DNA of 64,000 bases from Paracoccaceae bacterium (GCA_026706985.1 JAPOXR010000049.1:1-64000), one strand, 5' to 3'; numbered from the stretch's first letter, positions 36,469 through 47,355 are shown. Notes: generated from the letters alone by a model not told the origin. Numbers and translations are program-made.

Positions 36469-37347
36469 ATGTCAGTTTTCGTGATCAATATGCAGTGCAG
36501 AAATCAGAAATTCCTCGCAGCGTTCCGCCATGCGGTGCTGCCGGTCATTGCCGCTCTACTGCTGACGGCGTGTAGTCAGGACGAGGAAGATAGATTTGAA
36601 GGCATGTCGGCTGAGAGGATATTCCGCCAGGCGGAATCAACTTTCGGGAATGGGGACTTCGTTGAAGCTGCGGAAATCTACGAGGAAGTTGAACGGCTCT
36701 ACCCCTATTCGGACTGGTCACGCCGCGGAACGATCATGGCTGCCTATGCTTATGGTGAGGCCGGGGAATACGAAAAGAGTCGGTCGGCGGCGGAGCGGTT
36801 CCTGTCATCCTATCCGGGTGACGAAGACGCCGCCTATGCTCAGTATCTGGTGGGAATGAGTTATTTCAGGCAACTCGGCGCGCGCGGCCGCGACCAAGCC
36901 AACACCACAAAGGCGCTTGAAGGGTTGCAGCTGGTCATGGAGCAGTATCCGGAAAGCGACTATGCCGAATCCGCCGGGCTCAAATTCGACCTTGCCGTGA
37001 ATCATCTGGCTTCAAAGGAGATGGAAGTCGGTCGATATTATCTGAAGCGCGGCAACTTCACCGCAGCGATCAACAGATTTCAGTATGTCGTGGACAATTA
37101 CGGTACCACGGCGCAGGTCCCGGAAGCATTGCACCGGTTGGTGGAAGCCTATCTGTCACTGGGTCTGGTTGGCGAAGCGCGGGAAACCGCGATCGTTCTT
37201 GGCCATAATTTCGGAGCCAGTGACTGGTATGCCTCAACGCATCGGCTCTTCACCTCCCGGGGTCTGAAATTGCCGGAGACCGTGGATGGGGATGAAGGCC
37301 TGTTGAGGCAGTTCTACAGGAGAACGGTCAAAGGGGAATGGATCTAG
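36469..37347 (+). CDS. bamD: Outer membrane assembly lipoprotein BamD
   Basis: 292 residues. The N-terminus has a lipoprotein signal peptide ending in LLLTAC, so the mature protein is lipidated at that Cys. The body is a series of TPR repeats (AERIFRQAESTFGNGDFVEAAEIYEEVERLYPYSDW, AAYAYGEAGEYEKSRSAAERFLSSYPGDEDAAYAQYLVGMSYF). BamD is the essential lipoprotein of the BAM complex that folds outer-membrane barrels such as the autotransporter further along. ATG 36469 or the in-frame ATG 36490 could be the start. lpxC-bamD-recN is a common alphaproteobacterial order. Confidence 0.93.
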   Translation: MSVFVINMQCRNQKFLAAFRHAVLPVIAALLLTACSQDEEDRFEGMSAERIFRQAESTFGNGDFVEAAEIYEEVERLYPYSDWSRRGTIMAAYAYGEAGEYEKSRSAAERFLSSYPGDEDAAYAQYLVGMSYFRQLGARGRDQANTTKALEGLQLVMEQYPESDYAESAGLKFDLAVNHLASKEMEVGRYYLKRGNFTAAINRFQYVVDNYGTTAQVPEALHRLVEAYLSLGLVGEARETAIVLGHNFGASDWYASTHRLFTSRGLKLPETVDGDEGLLRQFYRRTVKGEWI

Positions 37348-37371
37348 CGGGGTCGCGTTGAGCGGAAGGGG

Positions 37372-39024
37372 ATGCTCGCCAGCCTTTCAATCCGCAACAT
37401 TCTCCTGATTCGGCGTCTGGATATTGAGTTCGCTGAGGGGCTGAATGTGCTCACCGGCGAAACCGGGGCCGGAAAGTCGATTTTGATGGATGCACTGGGA
37501 TACGTTCTCGGTGCGCGTGGATTCTCGGGTCTGGCGGATTCCAATAGCGGAACAAGTTCGGTTACCGCGGTCTTTCTGCTGTCGGAAGGGCATTCAGCAA
37601 AGCGCATTCTGCAGCGGCAGGGAATCGATGCGGCAGAGGAGCTGCAATTGCGGCGGACGCTTTCGCCCGGTGGCCGCACCGCATGTTTTGTGAATGACCA
37701 AAGGTGCACGACGGATTTTCTGAAGACTCTGGCCGCGGCATTGGTCGAGATTCACGGTCAGGAGGCGGGCCGGACCCAGCTTTCACCCGCCGGACAAAGG
37801 GAACTGCTCGACAATTATGGTGATGGCGCTGCGGCCGTTTCCGCCACCCGCACGGTCTGGCGTAAACTCCAGTCATCCCGCGATGCCATGCGCGAACTGC
37901 AGGCAGGCCGTGCCGAGAATGAAAAGGAAATCGAATACGCAACGCATGCGTTGCAGGAACTGATCGGAATCAATGCCGAAGAGGGAGAAGCGGAGGCTCT
38001 TGCCGAACGGCGGCAGCAATTGAATTCATTTCTGCGCAACCGCGAGGAATTGGAGCATGCCTGCCAATCAATCGGTCCTTCCGGTGCAGAGGGTCTGGCA
38101 GCCCAGGCGATCCGGACTCTCGAGCGCGCGAATGCCGTCGACTCGGATCGGATTCAAGAGGCTTCGGAAGCAATTGACCGTGCTATGCTGGAGTTGAATG
38201 AAGCTTTTCGATTGCTTGACCAAATCCGATCCCGGTTTGAATCCGATCCGCATGAAATCGAAAGGGTGGAGGAAAGGCTGCATACCATTCGTTGGTTGGC
38301 ACGGAAATATTCCGGCGATGCCGACCGGTTGCCGGAATTGGTTACGGAATTTGAGAACCGGTTGCGGCAGCTTCGCGGCGTGCTGGCAGGTTCAGAAGAG
38401 TTGGAGCGGCAGATCAGGTCGCTGCAGACGGAATATGACGCTTTGGCCGCCAACCTGTCCGGGATGCGGAAATCGTCGGCCGAAAAGCTGGACCGGGAGG
38501 TCAATGCGGAACTGCCACCGCTGAAGCTCGGACATGCGCGTTTCCATACCGAAATCGCCTTTGTATCACCGGCTCCGGAGGGTTGGGATTCGGTGACATT
38601 TACGGCAGCGACGAATCCGTCGACGCCGGCCGGGCCCATTCACCGGATTGCTTCAGGTGGCGAGTATTCACGATTCATGCTGGCACTCAGGCTGTGCCTG
38701 GCAACGCGGAACGCGCATGCGAGCATGGTCTTTGACGAAATCGACAGGGGCATCGGCGGTGCCACGGCAGCGGCGGTCGGGGCACGGCTGAAACAGCTCG
38801 GGAAGCGGGCGCAGCTATTGGTGGTGACCCATTCACCGCAGGTAGCAGCCTCCGGTGCCAGCCACTGGAGAATTGACAAGCAACTCCATGACGGCGTCGC
38901 GGAATCCCGGGCGGTCCGGATCGAGGGCGAAAGCCGTATCGAGGAAATCGCCCGGATGCTTGCCGGTGCCGAAATCACCGCGGAAGCCCAGGCAGCGGCA
39001 ATCGCCTTACTTGAGGGTGCTTGA
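37372..39024 (+). CDS. recN: DNA repair protein RecN
   Basis: 550 residues, SMC-like. Walker A in GETGAGKSILMDALGYVLGAR, long coiled coils on both sides of the centre (QELIGINAEEGEAEALAERRQQL, EELERQIRSLQTEYDALAANL), ABC signature RIASGGEYSRFMLALR, and Walker B MVFDEIDRGIGG, then LLVVTHSPQVAA. It acts in double-strand break repair with RecA. Ends 18 bp inside the convergent aminopeptidase gene. Confidence 0.95.
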   Translation: MLASLSIRNILLIRRLDIEFAEGLNVLTGETGAGKSILMDALGYVLGARGFSGLADSNSGTSSVTAVFLLSEGHSAKRILQRQGIDAAEELQLRRTLSPGGRTACFVNDQRCTTDFLKTLAAALVEIHGQEAGRTQLSPAGQRELLDNYGDGAAAVSATRTVWRKLQSSRDAMRELQAGRAENEKEIEYATHALQELIGINAEEGEAEALAERRQQLNSFLRNREELEHACQSIGPSGAEGLAAQAIRTLERANAVDSDRIQEASEAIDRAMLELNEAFRLLDQIRSRFESDPHEIERVEERLHTIRWLARKYSGDADRLPELVTEFENRLRQLRGVLAGSEELERQIRSLQTEYDALAANLSGMRKSSAEKLDREVNAELPPLKLGHARFHTEIAFVSPAPEGWDSVTFTAATNPSTPAGPIHRIASGGEYSRFMLALRLCLATRNAHASMVFDEIDRGIGGATAAAVGARLKQLGKRAQLLVVTHSPQVAASGASHWRIDKQLHDGVAESRAVRIEGESRIEEIARMLAGAEITAEAQAAAIALLEGA

Positions 39025-40806
39025 ACCTAATGGAAGCGGCGCACAGGCAGCACTCAGCCACGCCCGTGCAGGCGGGGTGCATTGGGGCGCAAGCGTTTCC
39101 CGGACCCGCCGATGATAAACGTTCAACCAGGATTTTTCATCGGTGCTGAGCATCTCCGGATTGATCAGGCGGTGATCAAACGGCACCAGTGTCAAAGTTC
39201 TGAATTCCAGATATCCGGTTTCGAGTAAGCTGGATTGCGTGACCAGCACCAGATTTTCCAACCGGATTCCGAATTTGCCCGGGGCATAAAAACCCGGTTC
39301 AATCGACAGAATCATGCCCGGCTTCAGTGTTGCCTCCGAGCGGCCGGAAATTCCCGCCGGACCTTCATGCACATCCAGGTAATGCCCGACCCCGTGGCCT
39401 GTTCCGTGACCGAAATCATGCCCCGACCGCCAGAGGAATTGGCGTGCGATCGGATCCAGCACCCGTCCTGTCGCCGTGGCTGGCCAGCGGAGCGTTGAGA
39501 GCGCGATCAAGCCGCGCAGAACCTCGGTATAGCGCTCGCGGATTTCGGCGCGGGGTGTGGAAAATCCAACTGTGCGGGTCACATCGGTGGTGCCGTCGAG
39601 ATACTGCCCTCCGGAATCAACCAGATAGTTTTCGTTTTTCCGTAATTGTCGGTTTGTCGAGTGCGTGACCCGGTAATGGATGATGGCGGCGTTCGGCCCC
39701 GAGGCCGAAATGGTGTCAAAACTGAGATCCCGGAACAGCTCTGACTTTGCACGCAGCCGTTCCAACTCCATTGCCGCACCGATTTCCGAGACCGGGCCCG
39801 TTGCGACGCGATTCTGGAGCCAGGCCAGAAATTCAGCCATGGCCACCCCGTCCCGGATATGTGCCGCTTCCATGCCCTTGATTTCGGCCGGGTGTTTGAC
39901 CGATTTGGCGGCAGCGACCGGGTCCGGTCTGAAGACGATGTCAATGCCGGCCTGTCGCAGGCTGCGCACCAATTGATGCGGCACCGACGGGTCGATGAGC
40001 ACGGAGCCGCTGAGATTTCCAGTCCGGGTGAGGAAATTCTCCAGCGGATACAGGCGTATCCCGCTTTGCAGCCACTCGGGTCGCTGCGGCTCGGGCAGCC
40101 GTGCGAATAGCGCCACTTCGGATTCGCGGTTGAGTATGGCGAAGGCGCGTTTGACAGGATTGCGCGCAATATCAGATGCGCGGATATTGAGAAGCCAGGC
40201 GATGCTGTTGCAATTTGTCAAAATCATCGCTTCTGCGCCCGAATGGGCCAATGTTTCGGCAATCCGGCTGATGCGGGCTCCGCGTGGTTCACCGGAATAG
40301 GTCGCCGGGTAATCAATCAACTGGCTGTCCGGAGGAGCCGGTTGATCCTGCCAGACAGAGTCAATCAAATTGTCGGTGCATTTGATATTTATGCCGGGAG
40401 TGCCGTTCCGCAGCCGCTCGACTTCGCTATCGGCATGCAACCATGCATCGATGCCGAGCGAAGCGTCTGTCGGCAGATGTTCCGACAGCCATTTCGTGAT
40501 GGACCCGGTCTCTGCCCGATGAATTTCAAACAGCGATTGATCAATCTGCAGGCCGGCCTGGCTGGTATAGCGGCCGTCGACAAACAGTGCCGCCCGTGCC
40601 TTGGAAACGATACACAGACCGGCAGACCCGGAAAATCCGGTCAACCATTCGAGGCGCCGGTCGCAGGCGGGAAGAGGTGAACAACCATAGGCGTCGGCAA
40701 CCGGGACCATGAAGGCATCAATGCCGTGCCGCCGCATTTGTCGGCGCAGCATCGCCAGCCGCCCGGCACGCCCTACCGGTTCGGGATCAGAAAAATCCTG
40801 CGGCAT
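39007..40806 (-). CDS. pepP: Xaa-Pro aminopeptidase (M24B, aminopeptidase P)
   Basis: 599 residues, long form with two creatinase-like N-terminal domains before the pita-bread catalytic domain. Metal site: YLVDSGGQYLDGTTDVTRTVGF (two Asp), GHGTGHGVGHYLDVHEGP (His), SIEPGFY (Glu) and IRLENLVLV (Glu). It releases N-terminal residues preceding proline, in the cytoplasm. It starts directly next to the cobT stop (no gap) on the same strand. The symbol pepP is used loosely for this long type. Confidence 0.92.
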   Translation of the reverse strand: MPQDFSDPEPVGRAGRLAMLRRQMRRHGIDAFMVPVADAYGCSPLPACDRRLEWLTGFSGSAGLCIVSKARAALFVDGRYTSQAGLQIDQSLFEIHRAETGSITKWLSEHLPTDASLGIDAWLHADSEVERLRNGTPGINIKCTDNLIDSVWQDQPAPPDSQLIDYPATYSGEPRGARISRIAETLAHSGAEAMILTNCNSIAWLLNIRASDIARNPVKRAFAILNRESEVALFARLPEPQRPEWLQSGIRLYPLENFLTRTGNLSGSVLIDPSVPHQLVRSLRQAGIDIVFRPDPVAAAKSVKHPAEIKGMEAAHIRDGVAMAEFLAWLQNRVATGPVSEIGAAMELERLRAKSELFRDLSFDTISASGPNAAIIHYRVTHSTNRQLRKNENYLVDSGGQYLDGTTDVTRTVGFSTPRAEIRERYTEVLRGLIALSTLRWPATATGRVLDPIARQFLWRSGHDFGHGTGHGVGHYLDVHEGPAGISGRSEATLKPGMILSIEPGFYAPGKFGIRLENLVLVTQSSLLETGYLEFRTLTLVPFDHRLINPEMLSTDEKSWLNVYHRRVRETLAPQCTPPARAWLSAACAPLPLGSSTLK

Positions 40807-42660
40807 TCAATTGTCCGCATTGCGGCCATTGACCCGGCTGAGTGGTTTCCCGGTTTCAAATAACTCCGCCAGCTGCTCGGTCATCGCGCCTGCCAACTGT
40901 TCGACATCGGCGATTGTCACCGCCCTTTCATAATAGCTGGTAACGTCATGACCTATGCCAATGGCGATCAACTCCACCGATCGGCGCAACGCGATCATGT
41001 CAATCACCTTGCGTAGATGCCGTTCAAGAAAATTGGCGGGATTGACGCTGAGGGTGGAGTCATCCACCGGTGCGCCGTCTGAGATCACCATGAGAATTTT
41101 CCGTGATTCACGGCGCAGCGTCAGGCGGCGATGCGCCCATTCCAGCGCCTCACCATCAATGTTCTCTTTCAACAGACCTTCCTTCATCATCAGGCCGAGG
41201 CTGTTGCGTGAACGCCGCCAGGGAGAGTCGGCACTCTTGTAGACAATGTGTCGCAGATCATTCAGACGCCCCGGTGTTCCCCGCCTTCCTTCAGCCGACC
41301 ATTTCTCGCGGCTCTGTCCGCCTTTCCAGGCGCGGGTCGTGAAGCCCAGTATCTCCACCTTCACCTGACACCTCTCCAGGGTCCGGGCTAGAATGTCGGC
41401 GCTGATCGCGGCAATTGAAATCGGCCTGCCGCGCATCGACCCGGAATTGTCGAGAAGCAGCGTAACGATGGTGTCACGGAAGTCGGTCTGCTTTTCGACC
41501 TTGAAGGATAGGGGAGTCGTCGGCGTGGCTACGATCCGTGCCAGACGGCCGGCGTCAAGTATACCTTCTTCCTGGTCAAATTCCCAATGACGGTTCTGCT
41601 GTGCCAGCAGCCGCCGCTGCAGCTTGTTCGCGAGTCGACCCACCGAACCCTTGAAGGGTTCCAGCTGTTGATCAAGATTGTTTCTTAAGCGGTCCAGTTC
41701 CTCCGGCTCGGCCAAATCATCGGCGCGGACTTCCTCGTCGAATTGAACCGTGAATACAGTATAGTCACGATCGGCCTCCGAATGCGGCGGCAGAAAGCTA
41801 GGCGGTATTTCACCGGGCATATCCTGATCGTCGGCGAGTTCCATATCGTCGACATCGCCATCAACCAACTGCCTTTCGGCTGCCGCGGATTCATCCGCTG
41901 TCCCGTCCTGGCTCTCCTCATCGAATTCAGGTTCCTGATCTTCGTCACCCTGGCTCTGCAACTCGTCATCGGCCTGGTCCTGAGCCTCCTCATCCTCCTG
42001 CTCGCTGAGATCCGGATCCTCGCCCAATTGATCCGCATAACCCATCTCGCCGATGATCCGGCGGGCGAAACGGGCGAATTCGACCTGATCATTCAGCACC
42101 CGGTTCAGATCATTGAGGGTGTCCTGTGACCGCGATTCAATGTCTTCCCGGAACAGTTCCAGCAAGCGCGACGGCGCTGCCGGCAGCGCCCGTCCGGTTG
42201 CGCGTTCCCTGACCAGATAAGCGAGCGCATCCGCCAGCGACTCCTGACTCGAATCGGAAATTTCGGCGTATCCCTTGGCCATGGCGGCATGGGAGATTTT
42301 AGCGTCGATATTGGCAGCGGCTCCGGGCAGTTGCAGTGCGCCGATGGCTTCGCAGCGCGCCGTCTCCATGGATTCATAGATTTCACGCGCCGTCGCACCT
42401 GGCGGCAGGTAGCGCGCATGCGTCAATTCGCTGTGAAATTTGCGCCGCAGCCCGAAACTGTCGGCCAGACCGCGTACCAACTGCATATCGCCGTCCGTCG
42501 CGCGGACACCGATATGGGGAAGGCGCACAGTTTCGCCGGCGATTCCGGGTGGATCGGCGGTGAAGCGGACTGCCAGTTCAGCATCATCCGCAATCGAGCG
42601 GGTGGTTTCGGTGAGCGCCCTCTTGAATGCGGCAACGGTTTCGGTTTTGTGTTCAGCCAT
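40807..42660 (-). CDS. cobT: Aerobic cobaltochelatase subunit CobT
   Basis: 617 residues from the ATG of MAEHKTET; the track adds nine codons. Long N-terminal helical region, a very acidic low-complexity middle ([34 protein letters not shown]), and a C-terminal von Willebrand A domain with MIDAS sequence [13 protein letters not shown]. With CobS (adjacent) and CobN (not in the window) it inserts cobalt into hydrogenobyrinic acid a,c-diamide in oxygen-dependent B12 synthesis. It is the Mg-chelatase ChlD-like partner. Confidence 0.93.
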   Translation of the reverse strand: MAEHKTETVAAFKRALTETTRSIADDAELAVRFTADPPGIAGETVRLPHIGVRATDGDMQLVRGLADSFGLRRKFHSELTHARYLPPGATAREIYESMETARCEAIGALQLPGAAANIDAKISHAAMAKGYAEISDSSQESLADALAYLVRERATGRALPAAPSRLLELFREDIESRSQDTLNDLNRVLNDQVEFARFARRIIGEMGYADQLGEDPDLSEQEDEEAQDQADDELQSQGDEDQEPEFDEESQDGTADESAAAERQLVDGDVDDMELADDQDMPGEIPPSFLPPHSEADRDYTVFTVQFDEEVRADDLAEPEELDRLRNNLDQQLEPFKGSVGRLANKLQRRLLAQQNRHWEFDQEEGILDAGRLARIVATPTTPLSFKVEKQTDFRDTIVTLLLDNSGSMRGRPISIAAISADILARTLERCQVKVEILGFTTRAWKGGQSREKWSAEGRRGTPGRLNDLRHIVYKSADSPWRRSRNSLGLMMKEGLLKENIDGEALEWAHRRLTLRRESRKILMVISDGAPVDDSTLSVNPANFLERHLRKVIDMIALRRSVELIAIGIGHDVTSYYERAVTIADVEQLAGAMTEQLAELFETGKPLSRVNGRNADN

Positions 42661-42696
42661 GTCAATCCACACACCGGCAGGTGCCAAATGTGAGGG

Positions 42697-43668
42697 TCAT
42701 TGCATACTCACTGCCACGGCGCTTTCGGGCAGCTCTTCGTCAAAGCAGCGCTGATAAATCTCGGCAACCGTGGGCCTTTCCAGTTCATCGCATTTGTTCA
42801 AAAAACTCACACGGAACGCATAACCATTACTGCGGAAGATTTCCGCATTCTGTGCCCAGGCGATCACGGTGCGCGGACTCATGACCGTAGACAGATCGCC
42901 ATTCATGAAAGCGGTCCTCGTGAAACCGGCGACCCGAACCATAGCACCGATGATACTGCGTCCCTTTTCGGTATTGTAACGCGGCACCTTGGACAAAACG
43001 ATCTGGGCTTCGGCATCATGCGACAGATAATTCAGCGTCGCCACCAGCGACCAGCGGTCCATCTGCCCCTGATTGATCTGCTGAGTGCCGTGATAGAGAC
43101 CGGTTGTATCACCCAATCCGACCGTGTTGGTGGTCGAGAATATGCGAAAGTGTCTATGCGGCGTGATTATCTCGTTCTGGTCCAAGAGGGTCAGGCGGCC
43201 ATCTGACTCGAGTACCCGCTGTATCACGAACATGACATCCGGCCTGCCGGCATCATATTCGTCGAAGACCAATGCCACCTTGTTGCGCAGCGCCCAGGGC
43301 AGAATTCCCTCTTGAAACTTGGTGACCTGCTTGCCTGCCTCAAGCTTGATCTGATCTTTGCCGATAAGATCAATGCGGGAGATATGGCTGTCAAGATTCA
43401 CTCTGACACAGGGCCAGTTGAGACGCGCCGAGACCTGTTCAATATGGGTTGATTTTCCGGTGCCGTGATAGCCTTGAATCATGACCCGGCGGTTATGGGT
43501 AAAGCCGGCGATGATGGCGAGAGTGGTATCCGGGTCAAATTTGTAGGTCGGATCAATGTCCGGAACCCTTTCATCGCCTTCGGCGAAGGCCATGACTTCC
43601 ATCGGAGTATCCACTCCGAAAACCTCTCGGACAGAGATCCGGACGGATGGGTTTTCTGCGACGCTCAT
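42697..43668 (-). CDS. cobS: Aerobic cobaltochelatase subunit CobS
   Basis: 323 residues from the ATG of MSVAENPS; the track start is 15 codons upstream. AAA+ ATPase of the MoxR/CobS type. Seen: Walker [15 protein letters not shown], Walker [19 protein letters not shown], sensor [20 protein letters not shown], and the arginine-containing [12 protein letters not shown]. It forms a chaperone-like ring with CobT. 36 bp separate it from cobT. Confidence 0.95.
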   Translation of the reverse strand: MSVAENPSVRISVREVFGVDTPMEVMAFAEGDERVPDIDPTYKFDPDTTLAIIAGFTHNRRVMIQGYHGTGKSTHIEQVSARLNWPCVRVNLDSHISRIDLIGKDQIKLEAGKQVTKFQEGILPWALRNKVALVFDEYDAGRPDVMFVIQRVLESDGRLTLLDQNEIITPHRHFRIFSTTNTVGLGDTTGLYHGTQQINQGQMDRWSLVATLNYLSHDAEAQIVLSKVPRYNTEKGRSIIGAMVRVAGFTRTAFMNGDLSTVMSPRTVIAWAQNAEIFRSNGYAFRVSFLNKCDELERPTVAEIYQRCFDEELPESAVAVSMQ

Positions 43669-43783
43669 TGTCAATACTTTCCTGTCCGGCGCCGATTCCG
43701 AAGCCGGCTGCAAACAAACCCGTGCCTAGTGCAGGAAATCACGAATACACGCAACATTTATCCCGCGATTCCGGAAGTGAGGA

Positions 43784-44413
43784 TCACGGCTGGAAGTGCT
43801 TGCTCACCTTGATCCGCTCCCATGCCCAAACGACTTTGTTCAGCTGCTCTTCCGCCGATCGGTCGCCGCCATTCAGGTCAGGATGGCAGTCCTTGACCAA
43901 AGATTTGTATTTTTCGCGGATGCGGTGCTTCGGCCAGGTTGGTTTGGCATCAAGAATCGACAATGCCTGCCTTTCTTCCGGCGGCAATCTGGCGAGACTG
44001 GAATTCTTCGGATCCGTGCGGTTTGTTCCCAGCTCGCCGAGAATTTCATGCGGGTCACTGATGCCGAGGCGTGACCAGGCTTTCTGGTTACGGATCCGGC
44101 GCTGCTCTTCACTGGAAAATCCGTTCCTATTGTCCTGAGCGGGATCGACAGTGCCATCCTGACCCTTAAAGAAATTCCATTTCGCATTATACTCGCGCAC
44201 ATGTTTTTCGCAGAACCAGAGATACTCATCGAGCTGTTCGGGCGATACCGGTGCACGGAATTTACCCTTGCGCCGACAGCCGCTCCGCGCGCATTCACGG
44301 GTGGATGTCTCGACTGCGCCGGACATCCCTCTCGGGGGCTTCCGTGTACGTTTCTTGGCGCCGGAAATAGATATGTCGAATTCGAAACGGTCGTTCATCT
44401 GCCCGTAGGTCAT
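43784..44413 (-). CDS. J-domain (DnaJ-like) protein
   Basis: About 209 residues. A cysteine-containing N-terminal half (ECARSGCRRKGKF...WFCEKHVREYNAKWNFFKG) and a C-terminal J domain (ALSILDAKPTWPKHRIREKYKSLVKDCHPDLNGGDRSAEEQLNKVVWAWERIK) with the HPD tripeptide needed to stimulate DnaK ATPase. This architecture is a recurrent alphaproteobacterial DnaJ-domain protein. The start is uncertain: ATG 44413 (MTYGQMNDRF) or 44398 (MNDRFEFD); the track start is too far upstream. Divergent from bolA. Confidence 0.85.
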   Translation of the reverse strand: MTYGQMNDRFEFDISISGAKKRTRKPPRGMSGAVETSTRECARSGCRRKGKFRAPVSPEQLDEYLWFCEKHVREYNAKWNFFKGQDGTVDPAQDNRNGFSSEEQRRIRNQKAWSRLGISDPHEILGELGTNRTDPKNSSLARLPPEERQALSILDAKPTWPKHRIREKYKSLVKDCHPDLNGGDRSAEEQLNKVVWAWERIKVSKHFQP

Positions 44414-44489
44414 TCCAAAATTTCTGGACGCGAAATAATATGTCAAAGCCGGAGCCATTGGAAGCACCGAGGAAACTGGAGATTGAATT

Positions 44490-44756
44490 TTGGCCGATAG
44501 GGAGCGGATTGAGGACATCCTGCGCCGCCGGTTTAACCCGGCGGATCTGGAAGTCGTGGATGAAAGCGAGAAGCATCGCGGTCATTCCGGTTGGCGGCCC
44601 GGCGGCGGAACGCATTTCCGGGTGCGGTTGGTTTCCGACCGGTTCCGGGGATTGTCGCGTCTGCAGCGTCACCGCCTCGTCCACGCGGCGCTCTCACCGG
44701 AGCCGATGAACAGCATCCACGCACTTACACTGTCGCTGGAGGCGACCCGGCGATAA
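44490..44756 (+). CDS. bolA: BolA family protein
   Basis: 88 residues from a TTG start, supported by GGAG 8 nt upstream and by the usual BolA length. Seen: RIEDILRRRFNPADLEVVDESEKHRGHSGWRPGGGTHFRVRLVSDRFRGLSRLQRHRLVHAALSPEPMNSIHALTLSL. BolA proteins are class II KH-like and work with monothiol glutaredoxins in Fe-S metabolism, or as transcriptional regulators. The stop is about 55 bp from the convergent gatB end. Confidence 0.92.
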   Translation: MADRERIEDILRRRFNPADLEVVDESEKHRGHSGWRPGGGTHFRVRLVSDRFRGLSRLQRHRLVHAALSPEPMNSIHALTLSLEATRR

Positions 44757-44810
44757 ATCAACCTGTATGAAGCCTTCTCCGGTGCCTCTTGCCGCGGCTG
44801 GCCGGTGGCG

Positions 44811-46283
44811 TCAGCCGCCTCCGAGTTTCCGCGCCACCAGATCGCTGACTGCCTTCGGATTGGCATTACCGCCGGTGGCTTTCATCACCTGTCCGACGAA
44901 AAATCCCGCCACACGCGGATTTTGCCGCGCCTTTTCGGCCTGATCGGGAAACGCCTGCAGCGCCGCATCCACGGCTGCTTCCAGGACACTGCTGTCGGTG
45001 ACCTGTTTCATCCCCCGCCTTTCGGCGATTTCCGCCGGGTCACCGCCATCATCCCAAATGGTTTCAAACAGCGATTTTGCCATTTTCCCGGAAATCGAAC
45101 CGTCGCTGATCAGGCTAAGCAAATTTCCCAACTGATCCGCGGCGACCGGGCTCTCGGTGATACCGAGCCCGGTTTTATTCAGTTTGCCGAAAAGTTCATT
45201 GATCACCCAGTTGGCAGATAACTTGCCATCCCGTCCCGTGGCGACAGTTTCAAAGTAATCCGCACTTTCCGGATCCTCAGTCAGGATCTCGGCATCGTAG
45301 CGCGTGATGCCGAATTGCTCCACGAACCGGCGCATCCTGGCGTCCGGCAATTCCGGCAGAGAGGCGGCAATGGCATCTATCCAGTCCTGCTCAAGGCGAA
45401 GGGGCAGCAAGTCAGGGCACGGGAAATACCGGTAGTCATGCGCTTCCTCTTTCGAACGCATCGAGCGGGTTTTGCCCGAACCCGGATCAAACAGCCTTGT
45501 CTCCTGCTTCACCACGCCACCATCTTCCAGGAGTGCGATCTGACGCCGCGCTTCAAATCCGATCGCCTGCTGAATGAAACGGGTCGAGTTCATATTCTTG
45601 ATCTCGCAACGGGTGCCGAATTCCGTGCTTCCCTTTGGCCGCACCGAGACATTCACATCGGCGCGAAGGTTGCCATTCTGCATATTGCCGTCGCAACTGC
45701 CGAGATAGCGCATGATCTGTCTGAGCTTGAGAATATAGGCCGCCGCTTCTTCCGGACTGCGGATATCCGGGGCCGACACGATCTCCATCAATGCGACCCC
45801 GGTACGGTTGAGATCGACAAAGGACAGTTCCGGGTCCATGTCATGCAGTGATTTCCCCGCATCCTGCTCGAGATGGATATGATCGATATTCACTTTGCGG
45901 ATGCCGGCTTCACCCATATCGACATCCACCTCGCCGGCGCCGATGATGGGATGATAGAGTTGGGAGATCTGGTAGCCTTGCGGCAGATCAGGGTAAAAAT
46001 AATTCTTCCGGTCGAAAACCGAATAGCGGTTGATTTCGGCCTTCAACCCGAGACCCGTGCGCACCGCCTGTTCAATGCAGAACTCATTGATAACCGGTAA
46101 CATCCCCGGCATGGCGGCATCGACAAGATCGACATTGGTGTTCGGTTCGGCACCGAAACCGGTCGAGGCGCACGAGAAAAGCTTAGCGGCGGAGGCGACC
46201 TGAGCATGCACCTCAAGCCCGATCACCATTTCCCATTCATCCTTGACCCCGCTGATCAACTGCGGCGCAGGCGCATCACTCAT
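44811..46283 (-). CDS. gatB: Aspartyl/glutamyl-tRNA amidotransferase subunit B
   Basis: 490 residues from the ATG of MSDAPAPQ, with AGGGGAAA upstream; the 630-aa track ORF is over-extended by 140 residues without family features. Seen: [68 protein letters not shown], and [11 protein letters not shown]; a C-terminal YqeY-like tail. It converts Glu-tRNA(Gln) to Gln-tRNA(Gln). gatA and gatC are not in the window. Confidence 0.95.
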   Translation of the reverse strand: MSDAPAPQLISGVKDEWEMVIGLEVHAQVASAAKLFSCASTGFGAEPNTNVDLVDAAMPGMLPVINEFCIEQAVRTGLGLKAEINRYSVFDRKNYFYPDLPQGYQISQLYHPIIGAGEVDVDMGEAGIRKVNIDHIHLEQDAGKSLHDMDPELSFVDLNRTGVALMEIVSAPDIRSPEEAAAYILKLRQIMRYLGSCDGNMQNGNLRADVNVSVRPKGSTEFGTRCEIKNMNSTRFIQQAIGFEARRQIALLEDGGVVKQETRLFDPGSGKTRSMRSKEEAHDYRYFPCPDLLPLRLEQDWIDAIAASLPELPDARMRRFVEQFGITRYDAEILTEDPESADYFETVATGRDGKLSANWVINELFGKLNKTGLGITESPVAADQLGNLLSLISDGSISGKMAKSLFETIWDDGGDPAEIAERRGMKQVTDSSVLEAAVDAALQAFPDQAEKARQNPRVAGFFVGQVMKATGGNANPKAVSDLVARKLGGG

Positions 46284-46546
46284 TTGTGGATTTCCCCTCT
46301 CGGAACCGACCTGCATTTCAAGAGCCAGAACCAGTTTATTTTTAGTATCGCCGAATGTGCCTGATTCATTGCCGGAAAACAACAATACGGGCGGCCCACC
46401 TTGGATGAAACACTCTGCCGGGCCACCTTTCGGAATTGAGAAACGCATGGCGGTCCGCCATGAGCTGAAGTGGATCTTACGCATCCAGACTGCAGACAAC
46501 TTAGGTGACTGCAAAGGCAGCCGGGTCGATTGTCGGGCGAAGTGTG

Positions 46547-46843
46547 ATGATAGAGCAATACAGAAGTGAGGTTTTGGCAGCGGCTCGAAAGGCGGGTCTG
46601 ATTCCATCGCGGAAGACGTGCAAATTCGACGAGATGTGGCTGACGCCGGTGCGGGACATGACACAGGAGGATATACGAGCGTTACGACTGTGCGAACAGG
46701 CAAGCGAGGCGGTGCTCGCGCGGCATCTCAACGCGACGACGGGATTGGTGAGCCAGCGGAAGCGCGGCGAGAAACGTCCGTGCGGAACTTCGCTGAAGCT
46801 TTTCGCATTCGTGGCGAAGAACGGTCTCGGAGCGGTCGCCTAA
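46547..46843 (+). CDS. HigA-like HTH antitoxin, orphan and possibly degenerate
   Basis: 98 residues from ATG 46547 (a GTG at 46505 is also open). The helix-turn-helix [72 protein letters not shown] matches antitoxins that pair with RelE/HigB toxins. Two features suggest decay: the recognition segment reads [11 protein letters not shown] where the family has VSQWERGEKRP, and the N-terminal linker looks shortened. The expected toxin gene is not found on either side. It lies in an accessory patch between gatB and pepN. Confidence 0.7.
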   Translation: MIEQYRSEVLAAARKAGLIPSRKTCKFDEMWLTPVRDMTQEDIRALRLCEQASEAVLARHLNATTGLVSQRKRGEKRPCGTSLKLFAFVAKNGLGAVA

Positions 46844-47142
46844 AGGCAGGAGATCAGGCTCTCGAATTCGGACCGCGAGAACCTTGATTGGTTCATGAGT
46901 AACCCACGAATCCCGCACGTTCGGATTACAAACTGCAGGCAGTTATTGCGCTCTCGGAGCAGCCTGCTTGGTGTCAGCGACCCGCCGGTAGTCTTTGACT
47001 GGAAACAGCTATGGCAGACTGAACACAGTTTCCGGAGAGTGCCTCTACGAACCGAAATTTGCGGTTTTTGTTGGCAACATGAGACTCACGGGCCTATTGT
47101 GTTTATTCTTGGATCTGCGGTTTTTTGTATGAAGCTGACGCG
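46844..47142. other. Spacer in the accessory patch
   Basis: About 300 bp with no credible gene; translated frames are short and broken. T-rich stretches near 47060-47120 may contain the promoter for the following antitoxin-toxin pair. Confidence 0.5.
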
Positions 47143-47355
47143 ATGACGGCAACGGAAAGAAATACTGGCAAGCAGGCACGGGTGGCCGCTGCACACGGGC
47201 CGAAGGCCAAACCGGATGCCGGTAACTCAAGGGTCATTCGCAAATACAGTGAGGCTAGCGGACGGAATTTTGCTGTCAGCCGTATTTCCGACCGGATAAT
47301 TCGCCAGACTTCAAAGGAATGGCGACACGCATTGGAGATTCTAGCAAATAACTAG
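47143..47355 (+). CDS. Probable antitoxin of the Doc/Fic pair
   Basis: 70 residues from ATG 47143. The body NSRVIRKYSEASGRNFAVSRISDRIIRQTSKEWRHALEILANN is basic and helical. I do not recognise it as Phd by sequence. The antitoxin role is inferred from its position: it sits directly upstream of, and overlaps by 8 bp, a Doc-type toxin frame, as antitoxins usually do. An alternative TTG start lies six codons upstream. Confidence 0.5.
   Translation: MTATERNTGKQARVAAAHGPKAKPDAGNSRVIRKYSEASGRNFAVSRISDRIIRQTSKEWRHALEILANN

Noticed and set aside
46505-46546. GTG 46505 as start of the HigA-like protein
   Set aside because: The extra 14 residues do not resemble the family N-terminus, which aligns better from ATG 46547.
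46284-46703. Long in-frame upstream extension of gatB (630-aa ORF)
   Set aside because: The first 140 residues lack GatB features; a good start with AGGGGAAA lies at 46283 and gives the normal length.
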